DNA from: Ettlia oleoabundans
Lineage: Eukaryota; Chlorophyta; Chlorophyceae; Chlamydomonadales
NCBI GenBank assembly: GCA_019693395.1
Contig: JAAMXP010000525.1
Span: 1-20,849, forward strand
Length of the DNA: 20,849 nucleotides
Reading direction: 5' to 3'
Part shown: piece by piece, positions 9,437-18,540 of the stretch
How the letters are laid out: every line of letters begins with the position of its first letter
Position numbering within the stretch: position 1 is the first letter of the stretch
Made by a program: the position numbers and the translations under genes
The notes under the pieces: model-generated
Told to the model about the DNA's origin: nothing
What the model saw: only the letters and a program-made list of their open reading frames with translations
Database searches by the model: none

Positions 9437-9808
9437 ATGGTGGCTGGCGGCGCCGCCGGGGCTTGCACCGCCGTGCTGCCGGAGCAGGGCGTCGTGTATT
9501 TGTTGCCATTTGTGTGCACTAGAACACAAAACATGCAATTTGCCAATTCTAAGGGGGCTGCAGCTGGTGCAATCCGTACCAGGCATCCAATGTGTGCTCC
9601 AGTGGGTGTTGCACTGGGAGAAGCTGCTGACGTAGCTGCTGAGATGGCCTCGATCTGCGTCATGTGCCGCACAGCTAACCGTGCTCGCCTACTGTTGTGT
9701 CAAACTTGCGATTGTTTGTGGTGCCAGCAGCCGGCGAGCGAAGGCCCGGGGAACAAAAATTGGTGCGCGCTATGCCGTGGGCTCCCATACCATGTTTGTA
9801 TAGCTTAA
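9437..9808 (+). CDS. Uncertain ORF with a zinc-finger-like cysteine cluster
   Basis: An open frame of 123 codons starts at a GTG (9437), and its first ATG is internal (9532, at MQFANSK). The C-terminal 50 residues contain ICVMC, LLLCQTC, DCLWC and NWCALC, so four CxxC-type pairs. This resembles part of a PHD or other treble-clef zinc finger, especially the late W-C-x-x-C, but the PHD histidine and one cysteine are missing. No introns or paralogues support it. It might be the last exon of an unseen gene, a degraded fragment, or chance. It ends just before the duplicated 5' flank of D1. Confidence 0.25.
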   Translation: MVAGGAAGACTAVLPEQGVVYLLPFVCTRTQNMQFANSKGAAAGAIRTRHPMCAPVGVALGEAADVAAEMASICVMCRTANRARLLLCQTCDCLWCQQPASEGPGNKNWCALCRGLPYHVCIA

Positions 9809-9814
9809 AGTACG

Positions 9815-10003
9815 CGCAAAGTGATGATTTAAGTGCAGGGCAGCCCCTACCGATGGCACTTAACTCGCCGCCCGCCCGACCCTCAAGGCCCCCGCCCCGC
9901 CCACACATACACCGCCTGCAGGGATAGCTTCACAGGCTTGCCCGCTAGGACTGCACACGCTCGGATACCTACATCACAAGGCTGGGCTGCCGCATTCCAG
10001 GAG
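9815..10003 (+). repeat. Duplicated 5' flank of D1 (matches 12416-12619)
   Basis: The block starts with CGCAAAGTGATG at 9815, repeated exactly at 12416. Both copies continue with CTGCAGGG or GTGCAGGG, the pair GGCAGCCCCTACCGA / GGTAGTCCCTGCCGA, a C-rich tract, CATACA, and CACAAGGCTGG before the ATG. The reading frames do not agree between copies, so this is leader or promoter DNA rather than coding sequence. Confidence 0.7.
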
Positions 10004-11565
10004 ATGTGGCCTTGGACGACGCCAATGCCCTTGGGGAGGAGCAACCAGCAGAACAGGCAGAGAGCCGAGAGGCTGTTTGCCACGGTCATTTGCGTCAGTA
10101 TCGTCGTTGGCTGGTGGCGCCTCATTCATTCCGCCGGCGACGGCAACAGCGACAGCAGCAGTACACTCGGGGCAGACAGTAAACTCGCCAGCGGCGGCAA
10201 GCTGGGCTGGGCAATGCATGCAAGGGTGGGGAGCTCCTTGGCCATCACCGCCGCCCTTCCAGCACTGCTGTCCCAAGCAGGCCCTGGCGGCGGTGCAGGA
10301 AAAGATAATTGGCGCAACTGGATCATAGCAGCCCACAGGTTGCTTATCATGTGTGTGGTGCCGGATTACTCGGTGCTAGGCGTGCTGAGGCGCCCACCTA
10401 CTGCTGGCATCCTTGGCGGCCTGAAGGACGCGGCACACGTTTTCTTGGGTAAGCGTTTAGCATATATTGTGGGCAATTTGTTGGGTGCAACTGTTATTGT
10501 TGTGCATGGCGATGGTGTGATTGTTGGGTGCTTGGCTGATTATCTTACCCATGAGCACAGGTGCAGCTCAGAGTGGCGTGGCCCCGTTTGTCTCAGACGC
10601 CGCCGGACTGTTGCACCACCTGCACTGCCCACCACCTGCTCAATGAACCTCCCACTGGAACAGGGGTCCCACATGATCTGGATGAAAGTCCTCCAATGGA
10701 GTTGGTACATGCACACATCTCTTCGCCCTCCTTTCGATCCACTTCAACCTTGCAGGCGTGCGAGCCTTCCGTTTGCTGTTCCTTGGTGGCTGCCTCCAGC
10801 CCGACCTGCCCACACACCTGCTGGTGCACACGCTGTGCACAGCGCTGGCCATGGCGCCTCTACGCGACACTTGTGCCCAGCCGGTGAGCCGCTGCAAGCA
10901 TTGCAAGGATGTGCTGCTCAGCATACCAACACAAACAGCCAAGGAACCCGCCTCTGGGGTTAATGGCTGCCAGCATTTGCAGTGCAGTCGTAATAAAGCT
11001 GTGCCTCCCACCCCTCCCCACACACGGCTTCCCACTTCCTAAGGCCACCAAGTTTGGCTGCCTGGCCAGCTGTCTGGCCCCATATCTGCATGCTTACCTT
11101 TGCATGTTGCCTCCTGTGTTCTTGCATGTGATCCAGCTACTGGACTCGCCTTTGATGGAGCGGCGCCTCAGCCATCTCCACGGGTTGCTGGAGGTGCCAT
11201 TCATGGGTGTTCTGCCTCTTGACCACCTGGCAGGCGGCAGGCGTAAACAATGTGTTGCTGCACTGGGCTTCCTGTGCCTCTTCCTGGGCTGGCTGGTGCC
11301 CACCTACCTGGTGCTCAGGACTCACTGCCGGGCAACAGCTGACAGGGCGGTGAGCCGAGTGCAGGAGCAAGTGCAAGAGCAGCCGCTGCCGCAGCAGCAG
11401 GAACAGCAGCAGCAGCAGGAACAGGAGGAACGCGGGACTCCAGTAGCAGCCTGTATCTTGGAGCATGTGTTCATGGAAGACGCGCCCGCCTTCTTCCGCA
11501 TGGAGGCCTGGGTTCTGTTGGCGGCTTGCTGCTGGCTGCTGAGCACGCTCCTGCCAGGACGATGA
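10004..11565 (+). CDS. D1: multi-pass membrane protein of unknown function (tandem copy 1)
   Basis: Exons 10004-10448, 10756-10883 and 11137-11565 give 333 residues. The start is the ATG at 10004 because paralogue D2 begins at the same place and upstream frames disagree. Hydrophobic segments lie at about residues 25-41, 76-91, 107-127, 169-184, 204-219, 230-251 and 315-331, suggesting six or seven membrane passes. Blocks conserved with D2 are LGWAMHAR, LAITAALPALLS, AHRLLIM, PDYSVLG, PPTAGI, KDAAHVFLG, AFRLLFLG, LVHTLCTALAMAPL, DSPLMERRLS, KQCVAALGFLCLF, VPTYLVLRTHCRA and EHVFMEDAPAFFRMEAWV. A Gln/Glu-rich loop (about 266-289) precedes the last segment. The third acceptor was chosen at 11136 because the same choice fits both copies in phase 0; an alternative at 11043 would add 31 residues. 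I recognise no domain family and assign no function. Confidence 0.7.
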
Positions 11566-11667
11566 TTACTGAGGACTGAAAAGGTTTGATACTGTGCAGT
11601 CTCAGCCAAGACGTACTGCTCCTCTCTTGTCATTACCAGAATCGCAACAGAAATGCAATTTTTTTTT

Positions 11668-11699
11668 TGTAAACTGGAGGCTCAAAGTAGTACTTGTAA
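11668..11699 (+). terminator. TGTAA poly(A) signals of D1
   Basis: TGTAA occurs at 11668-11672, directly after a run of T, and again at 11695-11699, about 105 and 130 bases after the D1 stop. This spacing is normal for a chlorophyte gene. Confidence 0.6.
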
Positions 11700-12415
11700 T
11701 TTAGAGGTTCAAACAATGCAGAGTAGATATTGCAGTTGGTGCCAGTGGCCTTGCAGTCGTGTATTAGCGCCCAGATAGCAGTGGCATCGCCCACCATTCT
11801 GGCCACTGGGCGCCACTTTGGGGCATGTTGGGGTGGTGTGCTAGGACACATCATGAATTTATTCTATGCACCTTGTGATATGTTAATCGCAAATGACCAA
11901 CCTCTGCTGTTTAGGGGGTGTGTGGGGGTGGAGGGGGCAGCTTGGCTGGTGCCACCACGGCTGGCGCCACCGTATCATTTACGGAAGCAGGGCAGCCCAC
12001 TTATTGGGTGGCTGTGCCCTCAAATACAAGGGTCCACGTTAAAAGCCGGACCTACGAGGCGCCCAGCCAAAGCTTGCTGAGACGGCAATACTGCTGCTGG
12101 TTGCTGCGCACCGCGCATCGGTCGCCAGGCAGGAGAGCTGCCGCCCAAACCCCTTGCGTGTGTCCCCCTTATCGTTCTTCTACCTTCTCAAGGTTCCTTT
12201 TTGAGCATCACTCCGTGATATTGCTCAGCGATAGTCTCGCCCGGCGGAACACCTATACATGTCCGTGCCCCACGGCGCTAAAGGCGCTCGCCTGTTTTTT
12301 ATTTACTGCTGAACTCCGTGGTGGCAGTCTAGAGCCTGAGGCAAGGCCGTGTGCCCAGATCGCTTGGTGCGCGCTGCAGCCAAGGAGCCATTGGCTTCGA
12401 GACCAAGGTTTTGCA
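11700..12415 (+). other. Spacer between D1 and D2
   Basis: An open frame runs through 11918-12445. Its first part (ATVSFTEAGQPTYWVAVPS, near 11960-12020) reads like a beta-strand segment of a secreted domain, but no exon structure or paralogue supports it. The rest of the spacer shows nothing I can name. Confidence 0.4.
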
Positions 12416-12619
12416 CGCAAAGTGATGGTTGAAACTGCAGGGTAGTCCCTGCCGACGGCACATGGATCGGCCGCTGTGCGGCCCAGACACCCCGGCACCA
12501 CCACCACCCCACCCCACCCCAACCATACATATGCAGGGGAGCCTTACAGGCGTGTCTCACCAAGGCTGCGCTCTCTCCCACACCCGCACCACAAGGCTGG
12601 CTGTAACATTTCGCCAGAA
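12416..12619 (+). repeat. Duplicated 5' flank of D2 (matches 9815-10003)
   Basis: Second copy of the D-gene leader. It differs mainly by a longer C/A-rich tract (CCACCACCACCCC..) near 12496-12520. The shared start motif CGCAAAGTGATG is at 12416-12427. Confidence 0.7.
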
Positions 12620-14157
12620 ATGCAGCACCCTTGGCCCGCGCCACGCCCCTCTGGCAGGAGCGACCAGCAAAGCAGGCAGAGAGGCGACAGGCTGTTTGCC
12701 GCGCTGCTCTGCCTCGGTATCCTTATGGCCTGGTTGCGCCTCATACGGTCTGCCAACACAAGCGGCGGCGGCAGTGCCGCCATAAGCAGTGGCCACAGCG
12801 GCAATCTGGGCTGGGCAATGCATGCGAGGTTGGGAAGCTGCCTTGCCATCACAGCTGCCCTTCCAGCGCTTCTGTCCCACCCGGGCGGCGGTGGGGGGAA
12901 AGCGAAGTGGCGCAGCCGGATCATCGGGGCGCACAGGCTGCTTATCATGAGCGTGCTGCCCGATTACTCGGTGCTGGGCGCGCTGAGGCACCCACCTACC
13001 GCTGGCATCTTTGGTGCGCTGAAGGACGCGGCACACGTTTTCTTGGGTGAGTCTCTAAGTGTTTGTGGTGTGTGTTTGCACGTGGGTGGTGCCGATACCT
13101 GGACCGATGGGGGGCCTGGGCTGGTGATAGAGTACTCGGTGAGAACAGCTGTGCTGTCAGATTGCAGTGCCCACAGAGCTTGAAGTGCCAGATTGATGCA
13201 CCATTGTAGTGAGCATCACCCGTTACCTGCCAGGGCAACTCACCAAGGAATCAGGGGTATACTACAGTTCTTACCTGGAAAACAGCAGCCTCCACGCTGG
13301 GAACTCATACTTGATTGCTTTAAAATGCACCCTTGCAGGCGGGCGAGCTTTCCGTTTGCTGTTCCTTGGCAGCAGCCTCCAGCCCGACCTGCCCACACAC
13401 CTGCTGGTGCACACGCTCTGCACAGCGCTGGCCATGGCCCCTCTCCAGAACAACTGCGCCCAGCCGGTAACTCGCTGCAAGCAATGCACGCGTGCGCTGT
13501 GCAGCATGCCAACACTGACATGCTCGAAACCTTGCCCTGGCTGTTGGGTGTCTACCAGGGTTTGCCAATTGCGCTGGGGTCTGAATCAAAATCTTGATTC
13601 TTGAAGTTGCCCTTCCTGCACACATAATCACATTTCAACATTTCCCAGCTTTCTGGGGTGCCCAAATCTGCATGTTGCCTCATGTGGTCCTTGTGATGCA
13701 GCTATTTGATTCCCCTCTAATGGAGCGTCGCCTTAGCCTTCTGCACGTGCTTGTGGAGGTGCCATTGATGTGTATGCTGCCGCTTAGCCACCCGGCAAAT
13801 GGCAGGCAAAAACAGTGTGTCGCTGCACTGGGGTTCCTGTGCCTCTTCGTGGGCTGGGTGGTGCCCACCTACCTGGTGCTCAGGACTCACTGCCGGGCGC
13901 GGGCAGAATGTCCGTCAGCGGGTCAGTCGCTTTCAGCAGCTGGCAGCCAGGAGCAGGAGTGGGAGGAGCAGCAGCAGCAGGAATATCAGGTGGCCGGGAG
14001 TACAACAGCAACGTGGGTCATGCAGCATGTGTTCATGGAAGATGCGCCCGCCCTCTTTCGCATGGAGGCGTGGGTTATTCTGGCGGCTTTCTGCTGGCTG
14101 ATGAGCACGCTCCTTCCCGTTTTTGCCTTGGCAACCAGCATTGGGATGAGGAGCTAG
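12620..14157 (+). CDS. D2: multi-pass membrane protein of unknown function (tandem copy 2)
   Basis: Exons 12620-13046, 13339-13466 and 13702-14157 give 336 residues. The first two exon junctions match D1 exactly in phase; exon 2 is 128 bases in both and encodes 37 identical residues of 43. The weakest site is the second donor, GTAACT, where D1 has GTGAGC. A longer exon 2 ending at 13491, joined to an acceptor at 13648, would also keep the frame. Hydrophobic segments match D1: RLFAALLCLGILMAWLRLI, LAITAALPALL, HRLLIMSVLPDYSVLGAL, LVHTLCTALAMAPL, CVAALGFLCLFVGWVVPTYL and AWVILAAFCWLMSTLLPVF. The Gln/Glu-rich loop is shorter than in D1. The C-terminus has about 11 extra residues (FALATSIGMRS in place of GR). 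All conserved blocks are intact, so this looks like a working gene; its function is unknown. Confidence 0.7.
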
Positions 14158-14954
14158 CTAGGCGCTGACATTGCACTGAAGTGCTTTGACATTGCAACAG
14201 TGTGAGCTTGTGCCAAGGCATGCATGCACTCCTTGTGGCATCAGCAACAGCCTGGCAACGGGCTCGAAATGTACCAATTTTTATACACGCCTATGATAGC
14301 CTGAAGCAGCTGGTGCCCAGTATTATGAGGGAGAAGGCTTTCGATGTCGCAAGGGTTTGCCGCCAACGCAGCAGGCCACAAGAGACGGCCACTTGGGTGG
14401 GCCCACCCACCCACCCATGCCGGGAAAGCTCACACATGCAGCCCAAAGCATGGCATTCCGAGCTTCGTCATATTACCAAACCATCCGGTCAACCCACCCA
14501 CCCACTGGGCACTGGACACTTCAGCATGCTAGCACAGTTGCCCATGCTGCTTCTGCTATAGGAGGGGTGCACGAATTGAATGGCAACATCTGCACTCTTC
14601 GTTCTCTCAGCGTTGAAACCCCCACCCACAGGCGTGCACCGCTGACAGATCGGGTGTCAGCAGGCACGCAGCAGCATCGGAATATCTCGTCCAAGGTTGA
14701 TTGCCAGCTAAGCTGCACATCCAAGTTTGCCAGCCAAAGTTTGCGGGCGAACCCCTGCGGCTAGACGCCCAAAACCTTGTTTGCACACACATTCTTGAGT
14801 TTCTAGCCTCACACTGCTAAAAAGGTGTCGAAACCGTGTGATTCTACAGAGTATGCTGTGCATGCTGCGCAACAAGCGCTCCTAAAGGGGAGTTTCTCAT
14901 GATGGGTTGGACAGATCACGTCGTGCACCCGAGGAATTACTCTCGTGTGGTACA
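14158..14954. other. Intergenic DNA after D2
   Basis: No gene is recognised on either strand. There are two CCCACCCACCCA-type clusters (near 14401 and 14493). I see no TGTAA signal on the plus strand here, so the end of the D2 transcript is unclear. Confidence 0.45.
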
Positions 14955-14963
14955 TTTATAATT
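14955..14963 (+). promoter_or_regulatory. Candidate TATA box of gene C
   Basis: TTTATAATT lies about 50 bases before the ATG at 15010. The spacing suits transcription starting near 14985 with a short leader. Confidence 0.45.
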
Positions 14964-15009
14964 GGTGACAAAGGCGTGCTTGACTTGCTTTGACTAGCCA
15001 TAACCTACT

Positions 15010-15986
15010 ATGATGAATCTGGGAATGCTGCGCTGCTTCCTGATGCTTCTTCTTTTTACCAGCGCCCTTCTCGTGGTGAAGCCAGTGCTAGGGGCGCGTG
15101 GCCTGGCGCAGCAGGGCCCGGCGGCAGCGGCCGCCGACCCAGCTGCTGAGCAGAGCATATACGGCGGCCCGGCAGTTACCTTCTGCGTGAAGCTAACTTA
15201 TGGTGCTGCTGATGCGTGTACAGTGGAGTCTGACACACGTGAGAGGGTTCAAGTTGGGGCAACACTGCAGTGATGCCCCTCGCATGCTGCAACACTGCAA
15301 AGCAACAAACTCTGAGTGGCGCCTGTGCAGTGGCTTGCCCCCTGCCAGGTTAGGCGAGGCCAGGCCTTGCTTGGAACCACCTTCGTGACACCACACAGCC
15401 GCACGATTTGTGCCTCCTAACACTCAACTGTTTGGTCCGTTTCAGTGTCGCTGGTGTACTCCCGTGCTGCGGAGGAGCCACCCACTCAGGAAGAGATTGA
15501 CACCGCCATTCTCAACATGAAGAGTGCCGCCCAGCCCTCCATAGCCTGTTGCGATGCATTGAAGCCATTTACTGACGCGCGCTGCCCCTGTGATGCGTAA
15601 GCTGCTGCGTGTCAACATGCCTCTGGTTCCCCTGGCTCTGTGGGTTGCCTGCTACCCTCCAGCCAGCATGCGTGGCTGCCCACCTTGCAATCTCCTTGCC
15701 AAGTGATTTGGGCCGCAGCTGGTGGGACGACTGGGTTGCCTTGCCTTGATTGCACATGCTCTCGTGATAGACAACCTTGTTTGCCCACTCAGAGCGCGCG
15801 AGGTGGTTGCCGGTGCTGTTCTTCAACTGCTGCAGGGAGTTTCAGCTGCTGGTCCCCACTGCCGGCATCAGCCCAGTGCGCATTGAAGGTGCCACCCACA
15901 TCTTGGCCGCCGCCTGCGCCCTGGACTTTCCAGCCTGCCAGCCCGGTGAGGAAATTCGCTGGCAGACCAACGCCAGCAGTGGCTGA
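15010..15986 (+). CDS. Gene C: secreted eight-cysteine-motif protein (lipid-transfer-protein-like)
   Basis: Exons 15010-15238, 15446-15596 and 15836-15986 join without phase conflict to 176 residues. Residues 1-28 are a strong signal peptide (LMLLLFTSALLVVKPVLG), with ARGLAQ as the likely mature start and a short Ala-rich spacer. Cysteines at 59, 70, 111, 112, 123, 125, 154 and 161 give C-X10-C-X40-CC-X10-C-X-C-X28-C-X6-C. The order is that of the eight-cysteine motif of plant lipid transfer proteins and the prolamin superfamily. The short CC-to-CXC gap and the final X6 recall type-2 lipid transfer proteins (X8 and X6), but the C2-to-CC gap is far longer than usual. No cysteine besides these eight lies in the mature protein. 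Secretion to the cell wall or outer surface is likely; binding of lipids is inference only. A small cysteine-rich protein of another fold remains possible. Confidence 0.75.
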
Positions 15987-16012
15987 AACGTCACCGAGCA
16001 TTCGCTTTCCAG

Positions 16013-16017
16013 TGTAA
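16013..16017 (+). terminator. TGTAA poly(A) signal of gene C
   Basis: TGTAA starts 27 bases after the stop codon of gene C. This supports the gene's end and the chlorophyte assignment. Confidence 0.6.
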
Positions 16018-17739
16018 AGCACACGGTTCCAGGCCTCCAGCCCTTGTGGTACCCGCACAAGGATTTCAGCGGGCAGTGACTGGAGTGAGGAGTGCCTCTT
16101 CGCCTCCCCACCCACTAAGGACACACGGTATTCACAGCCCCCTTACACTTGTTTCACTCCTACACGTGCCTCCTATTCCTTAACATGATCTTTGATAACA
16201 TGTCTGTTCACTCTATGCGTGATTTGTTGCTGCCTTGTATCTTGCGTTTAGTGTTCTACTCTACTGCGTGCCCTGGGAACGCCAGTTGTGCCTCTGCCAT
16301 TTCTTGCTGCTCGGCCCACTCCTGCATGTCGTACCCACTTTACTGTCAATCAGGAGTAGGCTCAGCCAATGTGATCACGCGATGAAATATAACTACGTGC
16401 CGTTGCGGCAACAGGAGATACTTGAGCAGCTGCCCCGCCCCTGCGTACTAGTTCCTATGGCCATCTGGCGAGCAGACGCTGTATGGGGGATCAGCAGCTG
16501 AGTACTCAGCAAGTGTGGAGGTGGGGTTCATCGCTGGAGTTCGCACTTAGGAGAGCTCTCCAACCATAATTGGGTGGAGTGGGGTATCAGCTTCAGCGCA
16601 CGGCGTGCAGCAATTCTGGACAGCTGCTGCTGCTGGCAGCTCCGCTGTTGCTCTGGGCAGGTTGCCAAGGGACTGCGGCTCTATACCTTGCTCAAACAGT
16701 GTAGGCTTCCCAGCTGTTACAACAAATCGCACTTATCACTGGCTCCACAATCCTGCCATTCTTCTTGTCTGTCGCCAACTTAGGGGGTGGGGACCCGCTG
16801 CCATATAGCACCCTGACACATCCCCTGCAGTCTTGTACATTTGTGCTGCCAGGTAGCCTCCCTCACGGGGACTGATTGATGCTGTGCAGGCTGCTTCTAG
16901 GCTGTTCTCCACTTAATCGGCGCTGTCAGCCCTCCACCGCCGCTTTGAAGCCCTCCAGCGGTGCTCGCTGCGCCAGCATTATTTGCAGCACACCCACCTC
17001 ACCGCGACATGCTAAGTCACAGGTACATGAGGATCTGGTGCCAATGCTGCAGTCGATCAATGCTGGTGGCACCACAAATGCCTGCCTGCCCGGCCGCAGC
17101 AAAGTTCACCAATATCAATGGTAACATGGTGCAGATGCTGCCAGTTGATGACAAGGGCGTTTGCTGAATGTGGAAGATGCGTCGCTGCATTAACATGAAG
17201 AAGCAAACAGTGTACTGCATGATCCTTTGGGTAGGCCCTGTTGCAACTTGTTCGCTTAAACTTGCAATGTGGGGCAGTGCAGGCGCGTCGACCATGGTGC
17301 TCTTCATTAAAGTGTATTTTGACAAAACACGAACACCCAACACACAGCATTGGCAGTTCATGTTGCAACATGACAGCATCGCTTGCGCTAGGGGTTTGCT
17401 CCAACTGATCAAGCAACCCCCCACAGTAGTGGCGGTAATACCAGCGCACCTCCAATTTCAAGTCCGCACTTGAGATGACTGTGGTTGACAGCTTCACCTC
17501 CTCTCCAAACACTGCATTCAAGCCAAGGCATACTAGCGTAAACTCAAGGGAGGCCAACAGCACACGTTCCTTGCCAGCACATTCGCCAGTGCACCTGCAT
17601 GCCACGGCAATCTGCAGTGGACTGCTGCCATATCACTGCTGGCGGCACTTCTCACGCTTCCTTGACTGTAAGCTGTAACAACCCCAAGCACAACTTGTGT
17701 GGACATACTGCAACCGCCGCTATCATAGCATGATGCAGC
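16018..17739. other. Unresolved region with possible plus-strand exons
   Basis: Several plus-strand stretches look coding but cannot be joined with confidence. One follows a TTTAG acceptor at 16250 and reads YCVPWERQLCLCHFLLLGPL, then LHVVPTLLSI, before a GTAGGC donor near 16354. A second (about 16614-16660) reads NSGQLLLLAAPLLLWA and ends at GTTGCC. A third (about 16831-16852, LYICAA) is followed by an acceptor at 16889 and LLLGCSPLNRRCQPS. Together they suggest a hydrophobic protein. Two TGTAA signals lie at about 17667 and 17674 on the plus strand. On the minus strand 17057-17605 is open for 182 codons, while the plus strand is also open over much of it. I assign no gene. Confidence 0.3.
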
Positions 17740-17985
17740 TCAGCCCTCACCCTGGGCCCTGTTCATCCTGGTTTTCTCGGTGCCCTTGTCCCACTTGTGC
17801 CCGCCCTGGCGGTACCTCAGCCCAATGTCGACCGTGTCAAAAAGGAAGACGGATCCCGCTGCAAACAGCATGAGCGCCAGCAAGCTGGGGTGTGCACAGG
17901 TGACAGGTTCATACAAGCTATCGACAGGAGCGCAGCGCGCATTTAGCTGCCACATTGCCACCAGCACCACCGGCAACTGCAACTC
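17740..17985 (-). CDS. Last exon on the minus strand: hydrophobic segment and basic tail
   Basis: After the acceptor CTCCTGCAG this frame encodes 81 residues to a TGA at 17740-17742. It begins ELQLPVVLVAMWQLNARC, then has a hydrophobic segment (PSLLALMLFAAGSVFLF), DTVDIGLRYRQGG and a charged tail (HKWDKGTEKTRMNRAQ). It starts in phase 0 and so can be joined directly to the ubiquitin-protease exon ending at 18541, which would give that enzyme a membrane-anchored C-terminus. It could equally be the end of a separate membrane protein. I do not recognise the sequence. Confidence 0.45.
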   Translation of the reverse strand, partial: ELQLPVVLVAMWQLNARCAPVDSLYEPVTCAHPSLLALMLFAAGSVFLFDTVDIGLRYRQGGHKWDKGTEKTRMNRAQGEG

Positions 17986-18177
17986 CTGCAGGAGTCATAT
18001 GTCTGTCTGGCAGCGGCTGCTGCCGCATTGGCCCATGAAATCTTAAGCGTGCCAGTACCAGGCAGGCGAACGGGCAGGCGGGAACGAAGAAGGGTAGGCA
18101 GTCAGGTCGCAAGTCATGCGAACTGGAGACGGCGAGCCACAAAACAGTCGCCCCCAAACCTCCCGGAATTAGCTTAC

Positions 18178-18387
18178 CCCCAGGAAACTGTGGCACCACA
18201 GTGGAGATGGGAAGGCCCCATTTGCCACTTTGCAGCAGCAGTTGCACCACGTTTGCATGTTCCATCCAGCCATTAACGGCAGTTGCAAGAATGGCTGCTG
18301 CCTCGGGGCGCAGGTCAGGGCTGTTATTGCCTACGTTGCTGATGCAGTGGCAGCCGGGGGGGAAGCCTGCACGGTCTGGAATTAGTC
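18178..18387 (-). CDS. Candidate exon of uncertain membership (69 codons)
   Basis: It is bounded by a strong acceptor (TTTTCCGTTGCAG) and a strong donor (GTAAGC). The only open frame reads LIPDRAGFPPGCHCISNVG, then NNSPDLRPEAAAILATAVNG, WMEHANVVQLLLQSGKWG, LPISTVVPQFPG. It enters and leaves in phase 1 and its length is 210 bases, a multiple of three. The flanking exons at 18541 and 17985 are in phase 0, so it cannot be inserted between them without further small exons. It may be an alternative cassette or part of another transcript. Confidence 0.4.
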
Positions 18388-18540
18388 CTGCAACGGAAAA
18401 TGCACCCTTGAGGGTATCCAGCCTTAAGCATAACTATGCGCTGACATGAAACTTCAGCCATTCTGTTGCTTGAACGACCTGTTTGCCTTGGAATGGTAGC
18501 TGCTTCATAGGTCATGCCCGCTGGCGGCTGCTGTACTCAC

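Noticed and set aside
10561..10640. Possible extra D1 exon (AAQSGVAPFVSDAAGLLHHL)
   Set aside because: It follows a plausible acceptor but reaches a stop before any donor of the right phase, and D2 has no counterpart.
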